The translations under genes were made by a program, and so were the position numbers. A stretch of 64,000 nt of DNA. It comes from an uncultured Legionella sp. (lineage in GTDB: Bacteria > Pseudomonadota > Gammaproteobacteria > Legionellales > Legionellaceae). Below, in pieces: positions 18,506-28,600 of the stretch (positions are counted from its first letter, which is position 1; each line of letters opens with the position of its first letter). The notes below the pieces were generated by a model. The model saw nothing but the letters and a program-made list of their open reading frames with translations, did no database searches and had not been told where the DNA came from. The stretch covers positions 50,252 to 114,251 of the forward strand of contig CABHON010000009.1 of NCBI GenBank assembly GCA_902168255.1, given 5' to 3'.

Positions 18506-19476
18506 AAGTAACTCGTAAACCAAAACAGGCCAAACAAAAATTTTCATCCAATCACTTTTCGTTAGAACGCTATTTTCTTTTTCATTGGCAAGCATTACTC
18601 TTGAGTATTCGACAATTACGTCAAACGCCAATGGTGACGTGGATGACGATGGGCGTTATCGGTATTTCATTAGCCTTGCCAGCAGTCTTTTTCGTTCTTC
18701 TTAAAAATGCTCATTTTATGACGGAAGGATTGGAAAAAGGCACACAGATTTCTCTTTTTATTAATCCAGCAGCAGCGAGTGCTATACCAACCGATGAGTT
18801 AATGGCTAAAATTAATGTCTTGCCTGAGGTGGCACATGTTCGTTATATTTCTCCTGAAGAAGGATTGCAGGAATTGGAAAAAGAAGAAGGAGTGGCTGGT
18901 ATCCTTAAACAATTACCGGTTAATCCTCTACCCCCTGTGTTAGAAGTGTATCCTACTGAAAGCACGACAAGCCCTGAACAAATTCAACATTTATTAGATA
19001 CCTTAAAAACAATGCCTGGTGTAGATAGCGTAAAACTGGATATGTTATGGATAAAACGTTTACAGGCTATTTTAGAACTTGGCGAACGAAGCGTCATGGC
19101 GTTAAGCATATTATTAGCAGCAGCCGTTATTTTAGTTATCCATCATACGATTCGTTTATCCACACAGACACGCCAAAAAGAAATGAGTGTACTTGGTCTT
19201 ATAGGGGCTACACTAGGATTTACTCGTCGCCCTTTCTTATATACAGGCATGCTATATGGTTTTGCCGGTGGTTTGTTAGCCTGGGTTTTTGTTGATTTTT
19301 TTGTATTTTGTCTTTCTTTCCCCGCATCTAACTTAGCTGACTTGTACCATACTCATTTTAATTTAGAAGGATTAGATTTTTTTGAAGGATTAAATGTATT
19401 ACTGTTTGGCATTATTTTAGGTTGGATTGGATCATGGTCGGCTGTAAATCGATGCATAAAAGGGTTTTTAAAATAA
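18502..19476 (+). CDS. ftsX: Cell-division ABC transporter permease FtsX
   Basis: 324 residues. A cytoplasmic N-terminus is followed by a first transmembrane helix (TMGVIGISLALPAVFFVLL) and a large periplasmic loop (about residues 75-185). Three C-terminal helices follow, with the FtsX core RLSTQTRQKEMSVLGLIGAT. It transmits FtsE ATPase activity to periplasmic amidase activators. The GTG start overlaps ftsE. In many gammaproteobacteria rpoH follows ftsX; here zipA does. Confidence 0.94.
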   Translation: MKVTRKPKQAKQKFSSNHFSLERYFLFHWQALLLSIRQLRQTPMVTWMTMGVIGISLALPAVFFVLLKNAHFMTEGLEKGTQISLFINPAAASAIPTDELMAKINVLPEVAHVRYISPEEGLQELEKEEGVAGILKQLPVNPLPPVLEVYPTESTTSPEQIQHLLDTLKTMPGVDSVKLDMLWIKRLQAILELGERSVMALSILLAAAVILVIHHTIRLSTQTRQKEMSVLGLIGATLGFTRRPFLYTGMLYGFAGGLLAWVFVDFFVFCLSFPASNLADLYHTHFNLEGLDFFEGLNVLLFGIILGWIGSWSAVNRCIKGFLK

Positions 19477-19593
19477 AAGGCACTCCGTTCATCAAAATTA
19501 TCATTTTAGCGGAGCGTCAGGTAGGGGTTGTTGTTATCTAGGGGAAACTTCGGTTACAATCCCGCAGATAATGCTCTAAGAGGTTGAGATAAA

Positions 19594-20307
19594 ATGCAAA
19601 ATTTTAATATTGCAGTGTTGGCTATTGTTTTCCTGACTGTTGCAGTTATTTGGTTGTATAGTCGTAAAAAGCGAGCTGCATTGCAGGAAAAACACCGTGA
19701 ATTTTCTTCTCCTGCATTAGGTGGATCTAGTGGGGGCAATGAATTAGAAAGCGAAGGAATTATTGCCGTTCGAAAAAAAGATTATTCTATCGAAAATTTT
19801 GAAACAAAAGATAGTGTGGGATTTGAGGAACCAGCGACAAATAAAAATCCTTCCAAGTATGAATCATTACAAACTATTGATAGAAGAGCAGAAGGTTATC
19901 CTGCCGATGATACTTCACCTATTCTTGTATTGTATGTAATGGCAAAAGAGAAGGCTATTTTCTCTGGATATGAATTACTGCAAGTTTTATTAGCCGTTGG
20001 GTTACGTTTTGGTGAGATGAATATCTTTCATTATTATCGCCAAGAAGAAGAAAATGAAGAGGTTTTGTTTAGTCTTGCTTCAGCAACTGAACCAGGTACG
20101 TTTGATATTCGCAACATGAGTGGCTTTTCTTGTTTAGGACTTACCTTATTCATGAAGAAAACGGGAGATGAACACGAAGATAAAGAGCGATATGAATTAA
20201 TGTTGCAAACAGCCAGCCATTTAACGGAAGATTTAGATGGAATGTTGTTAGATGGTAAAAAGAATCTTTTATTTCAACCCAATGTTTCCTTAGTTTTAGA
20301 AAAATAG
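19594..20307 (+). CDS. zipA: Cell division protein ZipA
   Basis: 237 residues. The N-terminal membrane anchor is NIAVLAIVFLTVAVIWLYSRKKRAAL, followed by a short charged linker (about 90 residues, shorter than in E. coli). A C-terminal ZipA domain (about 105-237) contains SPILVLYVMAKEKAIFSGYELLQVLLAVGLRFGEMNIFHYY and the TFDIRNMSGFSCLGLTLFM segment. ZipA tethers FtsZ to the membrane. It usually neighbours ligA; here it lies between ftsX and murF. Its stop abuts the murF region. Confidence 0.9.
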   Translation: MQNFNIAVLAIVFLTVAVIWLYSRKKRAALQEKHREFSSPALGGSSGGNELESEGIIAVRKKDYSIENFETKDSVGFEEPATNKNPSKYESLQTIDRRAEGYPADDTSPILVLYVMAKEKAIFSGYELLQVLLAVGLRFGEMNIFHYYRQEEENEEVLFSLASATEPGTFDIRNMSGFSCLGLTLFMKKTGDEHEDKERYELMLQTASHLTEDLDGMLLDGKKNLLFQPNVSLVLEK

Positions 20308-20316
20308 TTGCAGATT

Positions 20317-21705
20317 ATGATAAAACTATCGGCAGTATGTGAACTTTTTAGTCAACCTTTTTTGTTGGGTTCTGATGCCTCTATTAGTGGGGTAAGTATT
20401 GATAGCAGAAATCTTGAAAAGAATGAGTTATTCATTGCTATTGTTGGAGAAAAATATGATGGCCATGACTTTCTTGAGCAGGCATTTGAAAGAGGGGCCT
20501 GTGGCGCCATTGTATCTGCGCAAGATAAAATAAAAATATTTAAAACCAATAAAGAAACCCATACATTTCCGTTAATCGTGGTGAAAGATACGCAACATGC
20601 TTTACGGGAGTTAGCTGCATGGCATCGTTCTTCTTTTTTATTTCCTATTTTAGCGTTAACAGGTAGTTGTGGGAAAACCACTACGAAAGAAATGTTAGCA
20701 TCCATCTTGCGTGAAAACTATAAAGTTTATGCAACGCGGGGTAATAAAAACAACCATTTTGGTGTGCCCTTATCAATATTGCAATGTACATCCGAAGATA
20801 ACGTGGGTATATTTGAATTAGGCGCTAATCACAAAGGAGAAATTCGAGCGAATGTCCAATTGGTAAAGCCGAATGCCGCATTAATTACCAATGTAGGCTC
20901 CGCCCATATCGGGGAATTTGGTGGGGTCGAAGCCATTTTTGAAGCAAAAAGTGAAATTTTTGAAGGGCTTCCGCATGACGGTGTCGCAGTTTATCCGCAG
21001 GATGATGCTTTTGCTGCGCGCTGGAAAGAATTATTATCACGTTATTCAACGTTAACCTTTGGGTTGAATCCGAATGCTAATTTATGGGCAGAAAATATTA
21101 AGTATGATCAATCTGGCTGTGCTTCTTTTAAATTAAACACCCCAAATGGGAAAGCCTTCGTTACCTTAGCATTGCCAGGAGAGCATAATGTTTTAAATGC
21201 TTTAGCTGCTTGTGCATTGAGCATGACATTAAGCGTTTCACCAGACACAATGGCGCAAGGTTTAGCGAAATGTGAGGGAGTTTCTGGACGTCTTACCTTT
21301 CGCTCTGGGTTGAATGGGTCAAAAATTATTGATGATTCTTACAATGCTAATGTGAAATCCATCGAAGCTGCGATGAAAGTGCTGGCAGGTTTTCCTGGTA
21401 AGCGTTTGCTAGTGCTAGGTGATATGGGGGAGTTGGGACAGTGGGCGGAAGAACATCATCGTTTAGTTGGAATCAAAGCGAGCGAATTAGGGATTAATGG
21501 AGTTTTTACGTGCGGTTTGTTAAGCAAATCTACAAGTGATGCTTTTCGAGAGTGTGGCCATAAACTAAGTAAGCATTTTCACGATATTCCTGCATTATTA
21601 GAAATGCTAAAAAAACACCTAGATGCTGAAACAACACTGGTAGTTAAAGGTTCTCAAAGTGCTCATATGAAAGATGTTGTGTCAGAAATTGTGTTAGAAA
21701 TGTAA
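20317..21705 (+). CDS. murF: UDP-MurNAc-tripeptide--D-Ala-D-Ala ligase MurF
   Basis: 462 residues from the ATG at 20317; a TTG at 20308, directly after the zipA stop, is also in frame. MurF adds D-Ala-D-Ala to the UDP-MurNAc tripeptide in the cytoplasm. The P-loop is LALTGSCGKTTTKEM, with the Mur-ligase motifs NKNNHFGVP, ELGANHKGEI and IIDDSYNANVKSIEAA. It is followed by mraY. The pair is detached from the rest of the dcw cluster. Confidence 0.95.
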   Translation: MIKLSAVCELFSQPFLLGSDASISGVSIDSRNLEKNELFIAIVGEKYDGHDFLEQAFERGACGAIVSAQDKIKIFKTNKETHTFPLIVVKDTQHALRELAAWHRSSFLFPILALTGSCGKTTTKEMLASILRENYKVYATRGNKNNHFGVPLSILQCTSEDNVGIFELGANHKGEIRANVQLVKPNAALITNVGSAHIGEFGGVEAIFEAKSEIFEGLPHDGVAVYPQDDAFAARWKELLSRYSTLTFGLNPNANLWAENIKYDQSGCASFKLNTPNGKAFVTLALPGEHNVLNALAACALSMTLSVSPDTMAQGLAKCEGVSGRLTFRSGLNGSKIIDDSYNANVKSIEAAMKVLAGFPGKRLLVLGDMGELGQWAEEHHRLVGIKASELGINGVFTCGLLSKSTSDAFRECGHKLSKHFHDIPALLEMLKKHLDAETTLVVKGSQSAHMKDVVSEIVLEM

Positions 21706-21727
21706 GATTCGATAAGGAAAATAATTA

Positions 21728-22813
21728 ATGTTGTACTGGTTAGCTCACTTTTTTCAAGATGAATTTCATGGATTGCGAGTATTTCAATATCTCTCCTTTC
21801 GCGCTATTTTAGCCGCACTTATGGCGTTGTTAATATCCTTATTGACGGGACCTGCCCTTATTCATTGGTTAAGACGTATGCAAATTGGCCAATCTGTGCG
21901 TCAAGATGGTCCTCAATCTCATTTGTCAAAAGCTGGGACTCCTACAATGGGTGGTGCAATGATACTATTATCCATTACTATAAGCAGCTTATTATTAGGG
22001 GATTTAAAGAGCGTTAATTTGTGGGTTTGCCTCTTTGTCATGCTAACATTTGGCGCTATTGGCTGGGTAGATGATTACAAAAAATTAATTTTGAAAAATA
22101 GTCGAGGATTACCAGGACGTTGGAAATACTTTTGGCAATCTGTTATCGGAATCGTGGTAGCTTTTTATTTATATTTTTTTAGTAATGACACTCAAATTAC
22201 CCAATTAGTGATTCCATTCTTCAAAGAATGGGCGGTAGAGTTAGGTTGGGTATTTATTCTGCTGGCATACTTTGTGATGGTTGGAACCAGTAATGCAGTA
22301 AATCTTACCGATGGTTTGGATGGATTAGCAACGATGCCCATCGTGATGGTGGGAGGTGCTTTAGGCGTTTTTGCTTATGCTTCTAGCAATAGTGTGTATG
22401 CTCATTATTTAATGATTCCCTATCTGCCAGATGTTGGTGAGATCATTGTATTTACCAGTGCTATTGTGGGGGCAGGTTTGGGATTTCTTTGGTTCAATGC
22501 GTATCCCGCCCAAGTTTTTATGGGAGATGTGGGTTCTCTAGGATTAGGCGCTGCTTTAGGTATTGTCGCTGTTTTGCTTCATCAAGAGCTAGTATTATTT
22601 ATTATGGGTGGCATATTTGTTGCAGAAACACTGTCCGTTGTTTTACAAGTGGGTTATTTCAAATTAACTCATGGTAAGCGAATTTTTCGTATGGCTCCAT
22701 TGCATCATCATTATGAACTAAAAGGATTACCTGAACCTAAAGTAATCACTCGTTTTTGGATTATCACTGCTATTTTAGTGTTACTGGGTTTAGCCTCATT
22801 AAAATTACGTTAA
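21728..22813 (+). CDS. mraY: Phospho-N-acetylmuramoyl-pentapeptide transferase MraY
   Basis: 361 residues, the standard length, with about ten transmembrane segments. It transfers phospho-MurNAc-pentapeptide to undecaprenyl phosphate, giving lipid I. Family motifs are GTPTMGGAM, the Asp pair in [31 protein letters not shown] and the C-terminal [12 protein letters not shown]. It follows murF by 22 bp, but murD does not follow; the Dot/Icm genes begin instead. Confidence 0.97.
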   Translation: MLYWLAHFFQDEFHGLRVFQYLSFRAILAALMALLISLLTGPALIHWLRRMQIGQSVRQDGPQSHLSKAGTPTMGGAMILLSITISSLLLGDLKSVNLWVCLFVMLTFGAIGWVDDYKKLILKNSRGLPGRWKYFWQSVIGIVVAFYLYFFSNDTQITQLVIPFFKEWAVELGWVFILLAYFVMVGTSNAVNLTDGLDGLATMPIVMVGGALGVFAYASSNSVYAHYLMIPYLPDVGEIIVFTSAIVGAGLGFLWFNAYPAQVFMGDVGSLGLGAALGIVAVLLHQELVLFIMGGIFVAETLSVVLQVGYFKLTHGKRIFRMAPLHHHYELKGLPEPKVITRFWIITAILVLLGLASLKLR

Positions 22814-22837
22814 ATTTATTAAATTAGAAAAGAGCTC

Positions 22838-22866
22838 TTGCCATTCCTATCTATTTGTGTTTTTAT
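22838..22866 (+). promoter_or_regulatory. Candidate promoter of the icmN operon
   Basis: TTGCCA (22838-22843), 17 bp, then TTTTAT (22861-22866), with TATAGT overlapping at 22864. A 9-bp inverted repeat (TAGACTTCT at 22869-22877, AGAAGTCTA at 22894-22902) follows in the leader and could be an operator or an RNA hairpin. The promoter is weakly supported. Confidence 0.35.
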
Positions 22867-22930
22867 AGTAGACTTCTCAAAAACGAGTTCGAAAGAAGTC
22901 TAGTAAAAATAGCGAGCATAAGGCATTGTA

Positions 22931-23467
22931 GTGAAAAACTATCGGTTTTTTTATATATTATGGATTCTTGTGGCAATGTTAGCTGCCTGTAGTTCATCGC
23001 CTCCCAAAAAAAATAATCTTCCATTAGATAAGTACCAATATGGTAGCTTATATATGCGACAGATGAATTATGCCATTAATGATAAATTAATTTTAGCCTG
23101 GGAAGAACAATTACGGAAAGATGGTGTTTCGATTATTACGGTAGGTCAGGAATACAAATTAGTTGCCCCAACTAATCTTATTTTCTATCCCAATTCACCT
23201 AGAATTCAATGGGGATCTTATGGCGTTCTTAATGATATTGCTTCCTATTTACGTTGCTTTAATAAAGTGGAACTAAAAGTAGCCGCAATAACCGAAGCAA
23301 CTGGCCGCAATTCTCGCGATCAAGCGTTAAGTTTCAATCGAGCTAGAAGTGTTGAAAATTATCTATGGGGTCAAGAAGTCGGAGCTGGGTTTATATATAT
23401 ACGGGGCTATGTAGTTGCTAAACAACCTGGTAGAATTGAGATTAGTTTTCGTAGCGTCATGATGTAG
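22931..23467 (+). CDS. icmN: Dot/Icm lipoprotein DotK/IcmN (OmpA-like)
   Basis: 178 residues with a GTG start. The signal peptide ends in a lipobox (LAAC at about residues 17-20), so it is an outer-membrane lipoprotein. The C-terminal ~100 residues have an OmpA/MotB-like peptidoglycan-binding fold (NPNSPRIQWGSY-type strand, then LKVAAITEATGRNSRDQALSFNRARSVENYL). In Legionella DotK belongs to the outer-membrane complex. It starts the run icmN-M-L-K-E-G-C-D, in the Legionella order, with mraY rather than icmO upstream. Confidence 0.88.
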   Translation: MKNYRFFYILWILVAMLAACSSSPPKKNNLPLDKYQYGSLYMRQMNYAINDKLILAWEEQLRKDGVSIITVGQEYKLVAPTNLIFYPNSPRIQWGSYGVLNDIASYLRCFNKVELKVAAITEATGRNSRDQALSFNRARSVENYLWGQEVGAGFIYIRGYVVAKQPGRIEISFRSVMM

Positions 23468-23472
23468 GTGTA

Positions 23473-23769
23473 ATGATGAGAACAGAAAGTTTGGATGAGA
23501 AAAAAAGGGCCAAAGGGTTTTACCAACGAGGTTTTCATTATACGGTAACTGTTTTAATTATCTCCGTAGTATTAAATTTTGTATTTTTAGCAGTGATTCA
23601 TAACAAATTACTTCATCCAGGAAGAACAACATTTTATGCATCTAATGGTTTTTTTCCTGCACCAATTGAGTTGAAACCCCTTGATGTTCCCAATGAATCA
23701 TCTGTTCCCTTGCTGGCGAATGATCCACCTGAAGAAATGATGATTAGGGCGTTACCCGAAAATATTTAA
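23473..23769 (+). CDS. icmM: Dot/Icm inner-membrane protein DotJ/IcmM
   Basis: 98 residues. One transmembrane helix (YTVTVLIISVVLNFVFLAVI) is preceded by a short basic cytoplasmic tail. The segment after it (TTFYASNGFFPAPIELKPLDVPNES) parallels IcmL (KYFATSVNGRIIPLYPLDEPNQS), so IcmM is a truncated paralogue of IcmL, as known for DotJ and DotI. It lies 5 bp after icmN and 32 bp before icmL. Two tandem ATG codons are possible starts. Confidence 0.87.
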   Translation: MMRTESLDEKKRAKGFYQRGFHYTVTVLIISVVLNFVFLAVIHNKLLHPGRTTFYASNGFFPAPIELKPLDVPNESSVPLLANDPPEEMMIRALPENI

Positions 23770-23801
23770 ATAATATACAAAGATAGAGAGTAGTAGATAT
23801 T

Positions 23802-24443
23802 ATGGCTGAAGACGCACTTACTGTTGTATCAATGAGAAATAGTTTTTATCGTGACAGCTATCGTAAAGTAATGCTGATCTTGCTGATTTCTGTCCTTTTA
23901 AATGTAGCGCTAGGGGGAACACTTTATTATATAATTAGCCATCCACCCTTACCAAAATATTTTGCTACTAGTGTTAATGGAAGGATAATCCCCTTATATC
24001 CTTTAGATGAACCCAACCAATCGGATGCAGCGATAGCACAATGGGCTAACCAAGCGGCAATCGCTTCTTATACTTATAACTTTGTGAGTTATCGTAAGGA
24101 TTTAGAAGCCGCATCAGAGTTCTTTACAGCTGAAGGTTGGCAACAGTTTATGCAAGCATTATTAGCTTCCAATGATTTAGAAGCAGTAAAAACAAAGAAA
24201 TTAATTGTTTCTGCTGTAGCGACTGGCGCTCCAGTCATTTTGCAAAAAGGTATATTGAATGGTCGCTATGCTTGGCGATTACAAATGCCCTTGTTAGTTA
24301 CTTTCCAAAGTGCTAGCCAGTTTACACAAGAAAGTTATATGGTAACCATGCTAATTCAACGCGTATCGACATTAAATAATCCTAGGGGAATTGGTATTTC
24401 TCAAATCATTGTCGGACCTGCTGGAGGAACATTAGGTGCTTAA
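23802..24443 (+). CDS. icmL: Dot/Icm inner-membrane protein DotI/IcmL
   Basis: 213 residues. A cytoplasmic N-terminus and a single transmembrane helix (KVMLILLISVLLNVALGGTLYYII) precede a periplasmic domain of about 150 residues with the VirB8/TraM-like pattern of DotI (YNFVSYRKDLEAASEFFTAEGWQQF). DotI forms an inner-membrane complex with DotJ. It is followed by icmK with an overlap or a very short gap. Confidence 0.93.
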   Translation: MAEDALTVVSMRNSFYRDSYRKVMLILLISVLLNVALGGTLYYIISHPPLPKYFATSVNGRIIPLYPLDEPNQSDAAIAQWANQAAIASYTYNFVSYRKDLEAASEFFTAEGWQQFMQALLASNDLEAVKTKKLIVSAVATGAPVILQKGILNGRYAWRLQMPLLVTFQSASQFTQESYMVTMLIQRVSTLNNPRGIGISQIIVGPAGGTLGA

Positions 24444-25605
24444 TATGAATAGAAGAGTTTCTTTTCTCTGCGTCAGTTTAGTGGTTACAGCAATGACAAC
24501 TAAAGTATACGCAGAGGCGCCTTCACAATTAGCTTCTCCCACCTCCGCTCAAGCATTACAACAGTTGCAAATGTTAGTGAATGCGGGGGAGGCAAATAAA
24601 ACTGAGACTCCCAAGACAACCAGTAGTGCACCAGCAGCTACGCCTGCTTCTAATACATCAGTACCTGGAAATAATGCAAATACTCTTTCTACTCCCACCG
24701 TAGTCATGCCATCAACGTATGCAACTGCAAATCAACCGATACCATCCCAATCTGCGTCTCAACCAATAAATGCAGCCGGTACGCTTGGTGTAAGCACGGT
24801 TAACCCTAATTTGCCTAACTTACCTAACTTGCAACAGAGTACTGTTGATCCCGCTTTTGAGTTAGTAACCTCTCGTTTATTTCCATTAAGTACCGCACAA
24901 GTAGTGAAGTTGCATGCAATGTATAATACGGCAGAGTTAGCCCAGGTTACTTCTCCTTCTACACCACCAAGACCCACTGCGACATCACAAATTGTGAATT
25001 TATCTACTGGATCAACACCACCGGTTATTCGATTAGCACAAGGGTTTGTTTCTTCTCTCGTTTTTTTAGATTCAACTGGCGCACCTTGGCCCATCGTTAG
25101 CTATGATTTAGGTGATCCCCGGTCCTTTAATATTGCTTGGGATAGAACAGGCAATACACTCATGATTCAATCTAATAAATTATACACTTATGGAAATTTA
25201 GCAGTAAAATTGCAAGGACTGAATACTCCCGTGATGCTTACGTTAATACCGGGACAAAAAGCAGTGGATTATCGTATGGACTTACGAGTTCAGGGATACG
25301 GCCCTAATGCCTATCCGACGCAAACACAAAATTTACCACCTAGTGCAAATTCTGTTTTATTAAATGTGCTAGATGGGGTACCTCCTCCAGGAAGTAAACT
25401 ATTAGATGTGACGGGCGGACCAGCAGAAGCTTGGGAACAAGGTGATCGACTTTACTTGCGAACGCGCTTAAAAGTATTGTCTCCTGGATGGTTATCAGTG
25501 ATGAGTAGTGCGGATGGCATGAATGCTTATGAAATGACTAAAACCCCCGTTTTATTAGTTTCTTGGCGTGGTAAAGTACTACAGTTGCGAGTAGAAGGGT
25601 TATAA
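24436..25605 (+). CDS. icmK: Dot/Icm core protein DotH/IcmK
   Basis: 389 residues from GTG 24436, which has GGAGGA at a good spacing and overlaps icmL by 8 bp. An ATG at 24445 would give 386 residues but a poorer spacing. The N-terminal signal peptide ends at about VYA. A Pro/Ser/Thr/Asn-rich linker follows (about 45-150). The conserved domain (PPVIRLAQGFVSSLVFLDSTGAPWPIVSYDLGDP to the C-terminus) resembles VirB9/TraN proteins. DotH is part of the outer-membrane core complex with DotG. Confidence 0.93.
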   Translation: MLNMNRRVSFLCVSLVVTAMTTKVYAEAPSQLASPTSAQALQQLQMLVNAGEANKTETPKTTSSAPAATPASNTSVPGNNANTLSTPTVVMPSTYATANQPIPSQSASQPINAAGTLGVSTVNPNLPNLPNLQQSTVDPAFELVTSRLFPLSTAQVVKLHAMYNTAELAQVTSPSTPPRPTATSQIVNLSTGSTPPVIRLAQGFVSSLVFLDSTGAPWPIVSYDLGDPRSFNIAWDRTGNTLMIQSNKLYTYGNLAVKLQGLNTPVMLTLIPGQKAVDYRMDLRVQGYGPNAYPTQTQNLPPSANSVLLNVLDGVPPPGSKLLDVTGGPAEAWEQGDRLYLRTRLKVLSPGWLSVMSSADGMNAYEMTKTPVLLVSWRGKVLQLRVEGL

Positions 25606-25608
25606 GAA

Positions 25609-28600
25609 ATGGCAGGATTAAAGAGTGGATTAAAAAACTTATTTTCGGATACTCGATCACGAATTATTTTAGTTTTTATGTTGGCCCTAGTGGTTGTGGG
25701 CATTGTGTTTGGTATTGTGAAGTTTAGAGAAAGTTTAAGTCCCAATCTTCCTGCTTCCTCTATTCGAGGTGGTGCTGGGGGGATTTCTTCAGTTCCTGGA
25801 GCTTTAAACCCAACAGAACAATATGCCTCTTTGCAAATGCAACAAAATGTTCAACAGGCGCAAACGGCACAACAAACTGGTGGAAGTGCAATCCCTACTA
25901 TTATTCGTTCTCAATTAATCAGCTCAGCTAATGTGCAGTTACAAAATCAAGGCCAAGGTGGCTTAGGATTTGCTGCTTTAGCTTCTGAACAAGGTGGTCA
26001 GCAAAAAGATTTGTGGTCAGAGGCACTTAGAAATGCCCAATGTAGTGCAACGTCAATAAAAGCCGCCGCGCAACAAGGTGCTTCATTAACATTTATAAAA
26101 CAAGTATGTAATTGTGTACAATTAAAAGCAGCAGGTTATAGTGCACAACAACTTAAGTCGGTATGCTCTTGCAAAGAATTAAAAAAAGCTGGATTCAATG
26201 CACTTCAATTAAAACAAGGAGGATGGAATGCCTCTCAATTAAGAGTGTGTGGTTTTGATGCATGCCAACTAAGAGGCGCTGGATTTTCAGGCCGGGCTTT
26301 ATACAATGCTGGCTTTTCTGATGGTGAATTAAAAGGTGCGGGCTTTTCAAATGCTGCAATTCAAAATGCCTCTGGACTTGCAGGGGGCTTAACTGCTCAA
26401 GACGTGAGAAATGCTGGCTGTAGTCCTGAAGCATTAAAGCGTTTACATGCAGCTGGTGTTACAGCAGGTGCTATTCGACGTATTTCAGGATGTACGCCTG
26501 CTCAATTATTGGCAGGAGGTTATACGCCAGCAGAATTGAGGGCAGCAGGCTTTACTGCAGCAGAATTAAAAGCGGCTGGTTTGACAGCTGCCCAATTAGC
26601 TGCTGCTGGATATTCGCAAGCCCAAATTGCTGAGGCAGAGGGAACGGGGCCAGTTAAATGTGATGTTGCTTCTCTAAAAGCGGCAAGGGCAGCTGGTATA
26701 ACCGCCTCGCAAATCCGTGCAACTTCAGGCTGTTCGGCAGCACAAATGGCTGCAGCAGGCTATACTGCTGCGGAATTAAAAGCAGCAGGTTTTACAGCTG
26801 CCGAATTGAAAGCGGCTGGATTTTCTGCTGCTGCATTGAAAGCAGCAGGTTTTTCTGCAGAAGACTTAGCCAAGGCCGGTTTTAGCGCTGCAGATTTAGC
26901 GGCAGCAGGTTATTCTCCTGCCCAAATTGCTGCAACAGGCTTATCTCCTATAAAATGTGATGTAAATTCTTTGAAAGCAGCAAGGGCAGCAGGTATAACA
27001 GCAAAAGAAATCCGTCAAACGTCAGGTTGTACAGCAGCACAAATGAAGGCTGCAGGTTATACCGCTGCTGAACTAAAAGATGCGGGTTTTACGGCTGCCG
27101 AATTGAAAGCAGCTGGTTTTAGCCCTGCGGATTTAGCTGCAGCAGGCTTTACACCAGCGGAAATAGCGGCGGCAGAAAATGCCAGAGTGAAATGTGACGT
27201 GGCTTCCTTAAAAGCAGCGAAAGCGGCTGGCATGACAGCTCTACAAATTCGCCAAACGGCAGGTTGTACGGCTGCCCAAATGAAAGCAGCAGGATTTACC
27301 GCTGCAGAATTAAAAGCGGCGGGTTATACGGCAGCAGAATTAAAAGATGCTGGTTTTACTGCAGCTCAATTAAAAGCAGCAGGCTTTTCTGCAGAAGATT
27401 TAGCTAAAGCAGGTTTTAATGCTGCAGATTTAGCGGCAGCAGGTTATTCCCCTGCGCAAATTGCAGCAACAGGTTTATCACCCATAAAATGTGATGTAAA
27501 TTCATTAAAAGCAGCGCGCGCTGCGGGAATAACAGCAAAGGAAATTCGCGAAACTTCAGGTTGTAGTGCGGCCCAAATGAAAGCAGCGGGTTATACAGCA
27601 GCTGAATTAAAAAATGCGGGTTTTACGGCTGCCGAATTGAAAGCGGCTGGATTCACTGATGCAGATTTAAAAGCCGCTGGTTTTTCTCCTGAACAAATAG
27701 CGGCTACTCAAGCCAGTACACCTCTTTCTTGTGATGTGGCCTCGTTAAAAGCAGCAAAAGCGGCAGGGATGAGCGTTGAACAAATTAGGGCAAAAGCAGG
27801 TTGTACTGCGGCGCAGTTTAAAGCAGCAGGCTTTACCGCTGCTGAACTAAAAGATGGTGGTTTTACCGCTGCTGAATTAAAAAATGCTGGTTTTACCGCC
27901 GATCAACTAAAAGCAGCAGGCTTTTCTGCAGCCGAATTAAAAGATGCAGGCTTTACAGCGGCGCAGTTAAAAGCTGCTGGATTTTCAGCACGCGATTTGG
28001 CTGATGCTGGCTTTTCTGCGGCAGATTTAAAAGCCGCTGGGTTTACCGCGGCTCAATTAAAAGATGCTGGTTTTACTGCAGCTCAATTAAAAGATGCAGG
28101 CTTTACAGCGGGCGATTTAAAGGCCGCTGGATTTTCCGCAGATGACCTAAAAGCTGCAGGGTTTAATGCAACCCAATTAACTCAAGCAGGTTTTTCTCCT
28201 GCTGACTTAAAGGCAGCAGGTTTTACTGCGTCAGATTTAGAAAATGCAGGGTTATCACCCGCACAGTTAAAAGCAGCAGGCTTTACTGCTGATCAGTTGG
28301 CAAAAGCGGGTTTTTCTTCTGGGGCATTAAATTCAGCTGGTTATAACCCTCAAGAAATTCAGAATGCTGTGCAACAAACCTCTGCACCAGCTGCTGGGCA
28401 AACATCATCCGCAGCGAATACCCAAAACGCTAATCAGCAATTACAACAAATATTAGCTAGACAAAACCAACAGGCAACACAACAGCAATCACAACAAGAC
28501 ATCCAACAACGTGCTGCTGCAATGGCTTCAAAAGCTAGTCAATTGATTTCTGTATGGGGACAAGTACCATCACAAAGTGTTGTTGGGGGCTCAGCTGCGG

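Noticed and set aside
26195..26434. Antisense frame within icmE
   Set aside because: It is a by-product of the repetitive codon pattern of the sense strand.
26400..28370. Short regularly spaced repeats that could suggest a CRISPR array
   Set aside because: They are in-frame ~30-bp codon repeats of icmE without unique spacers.
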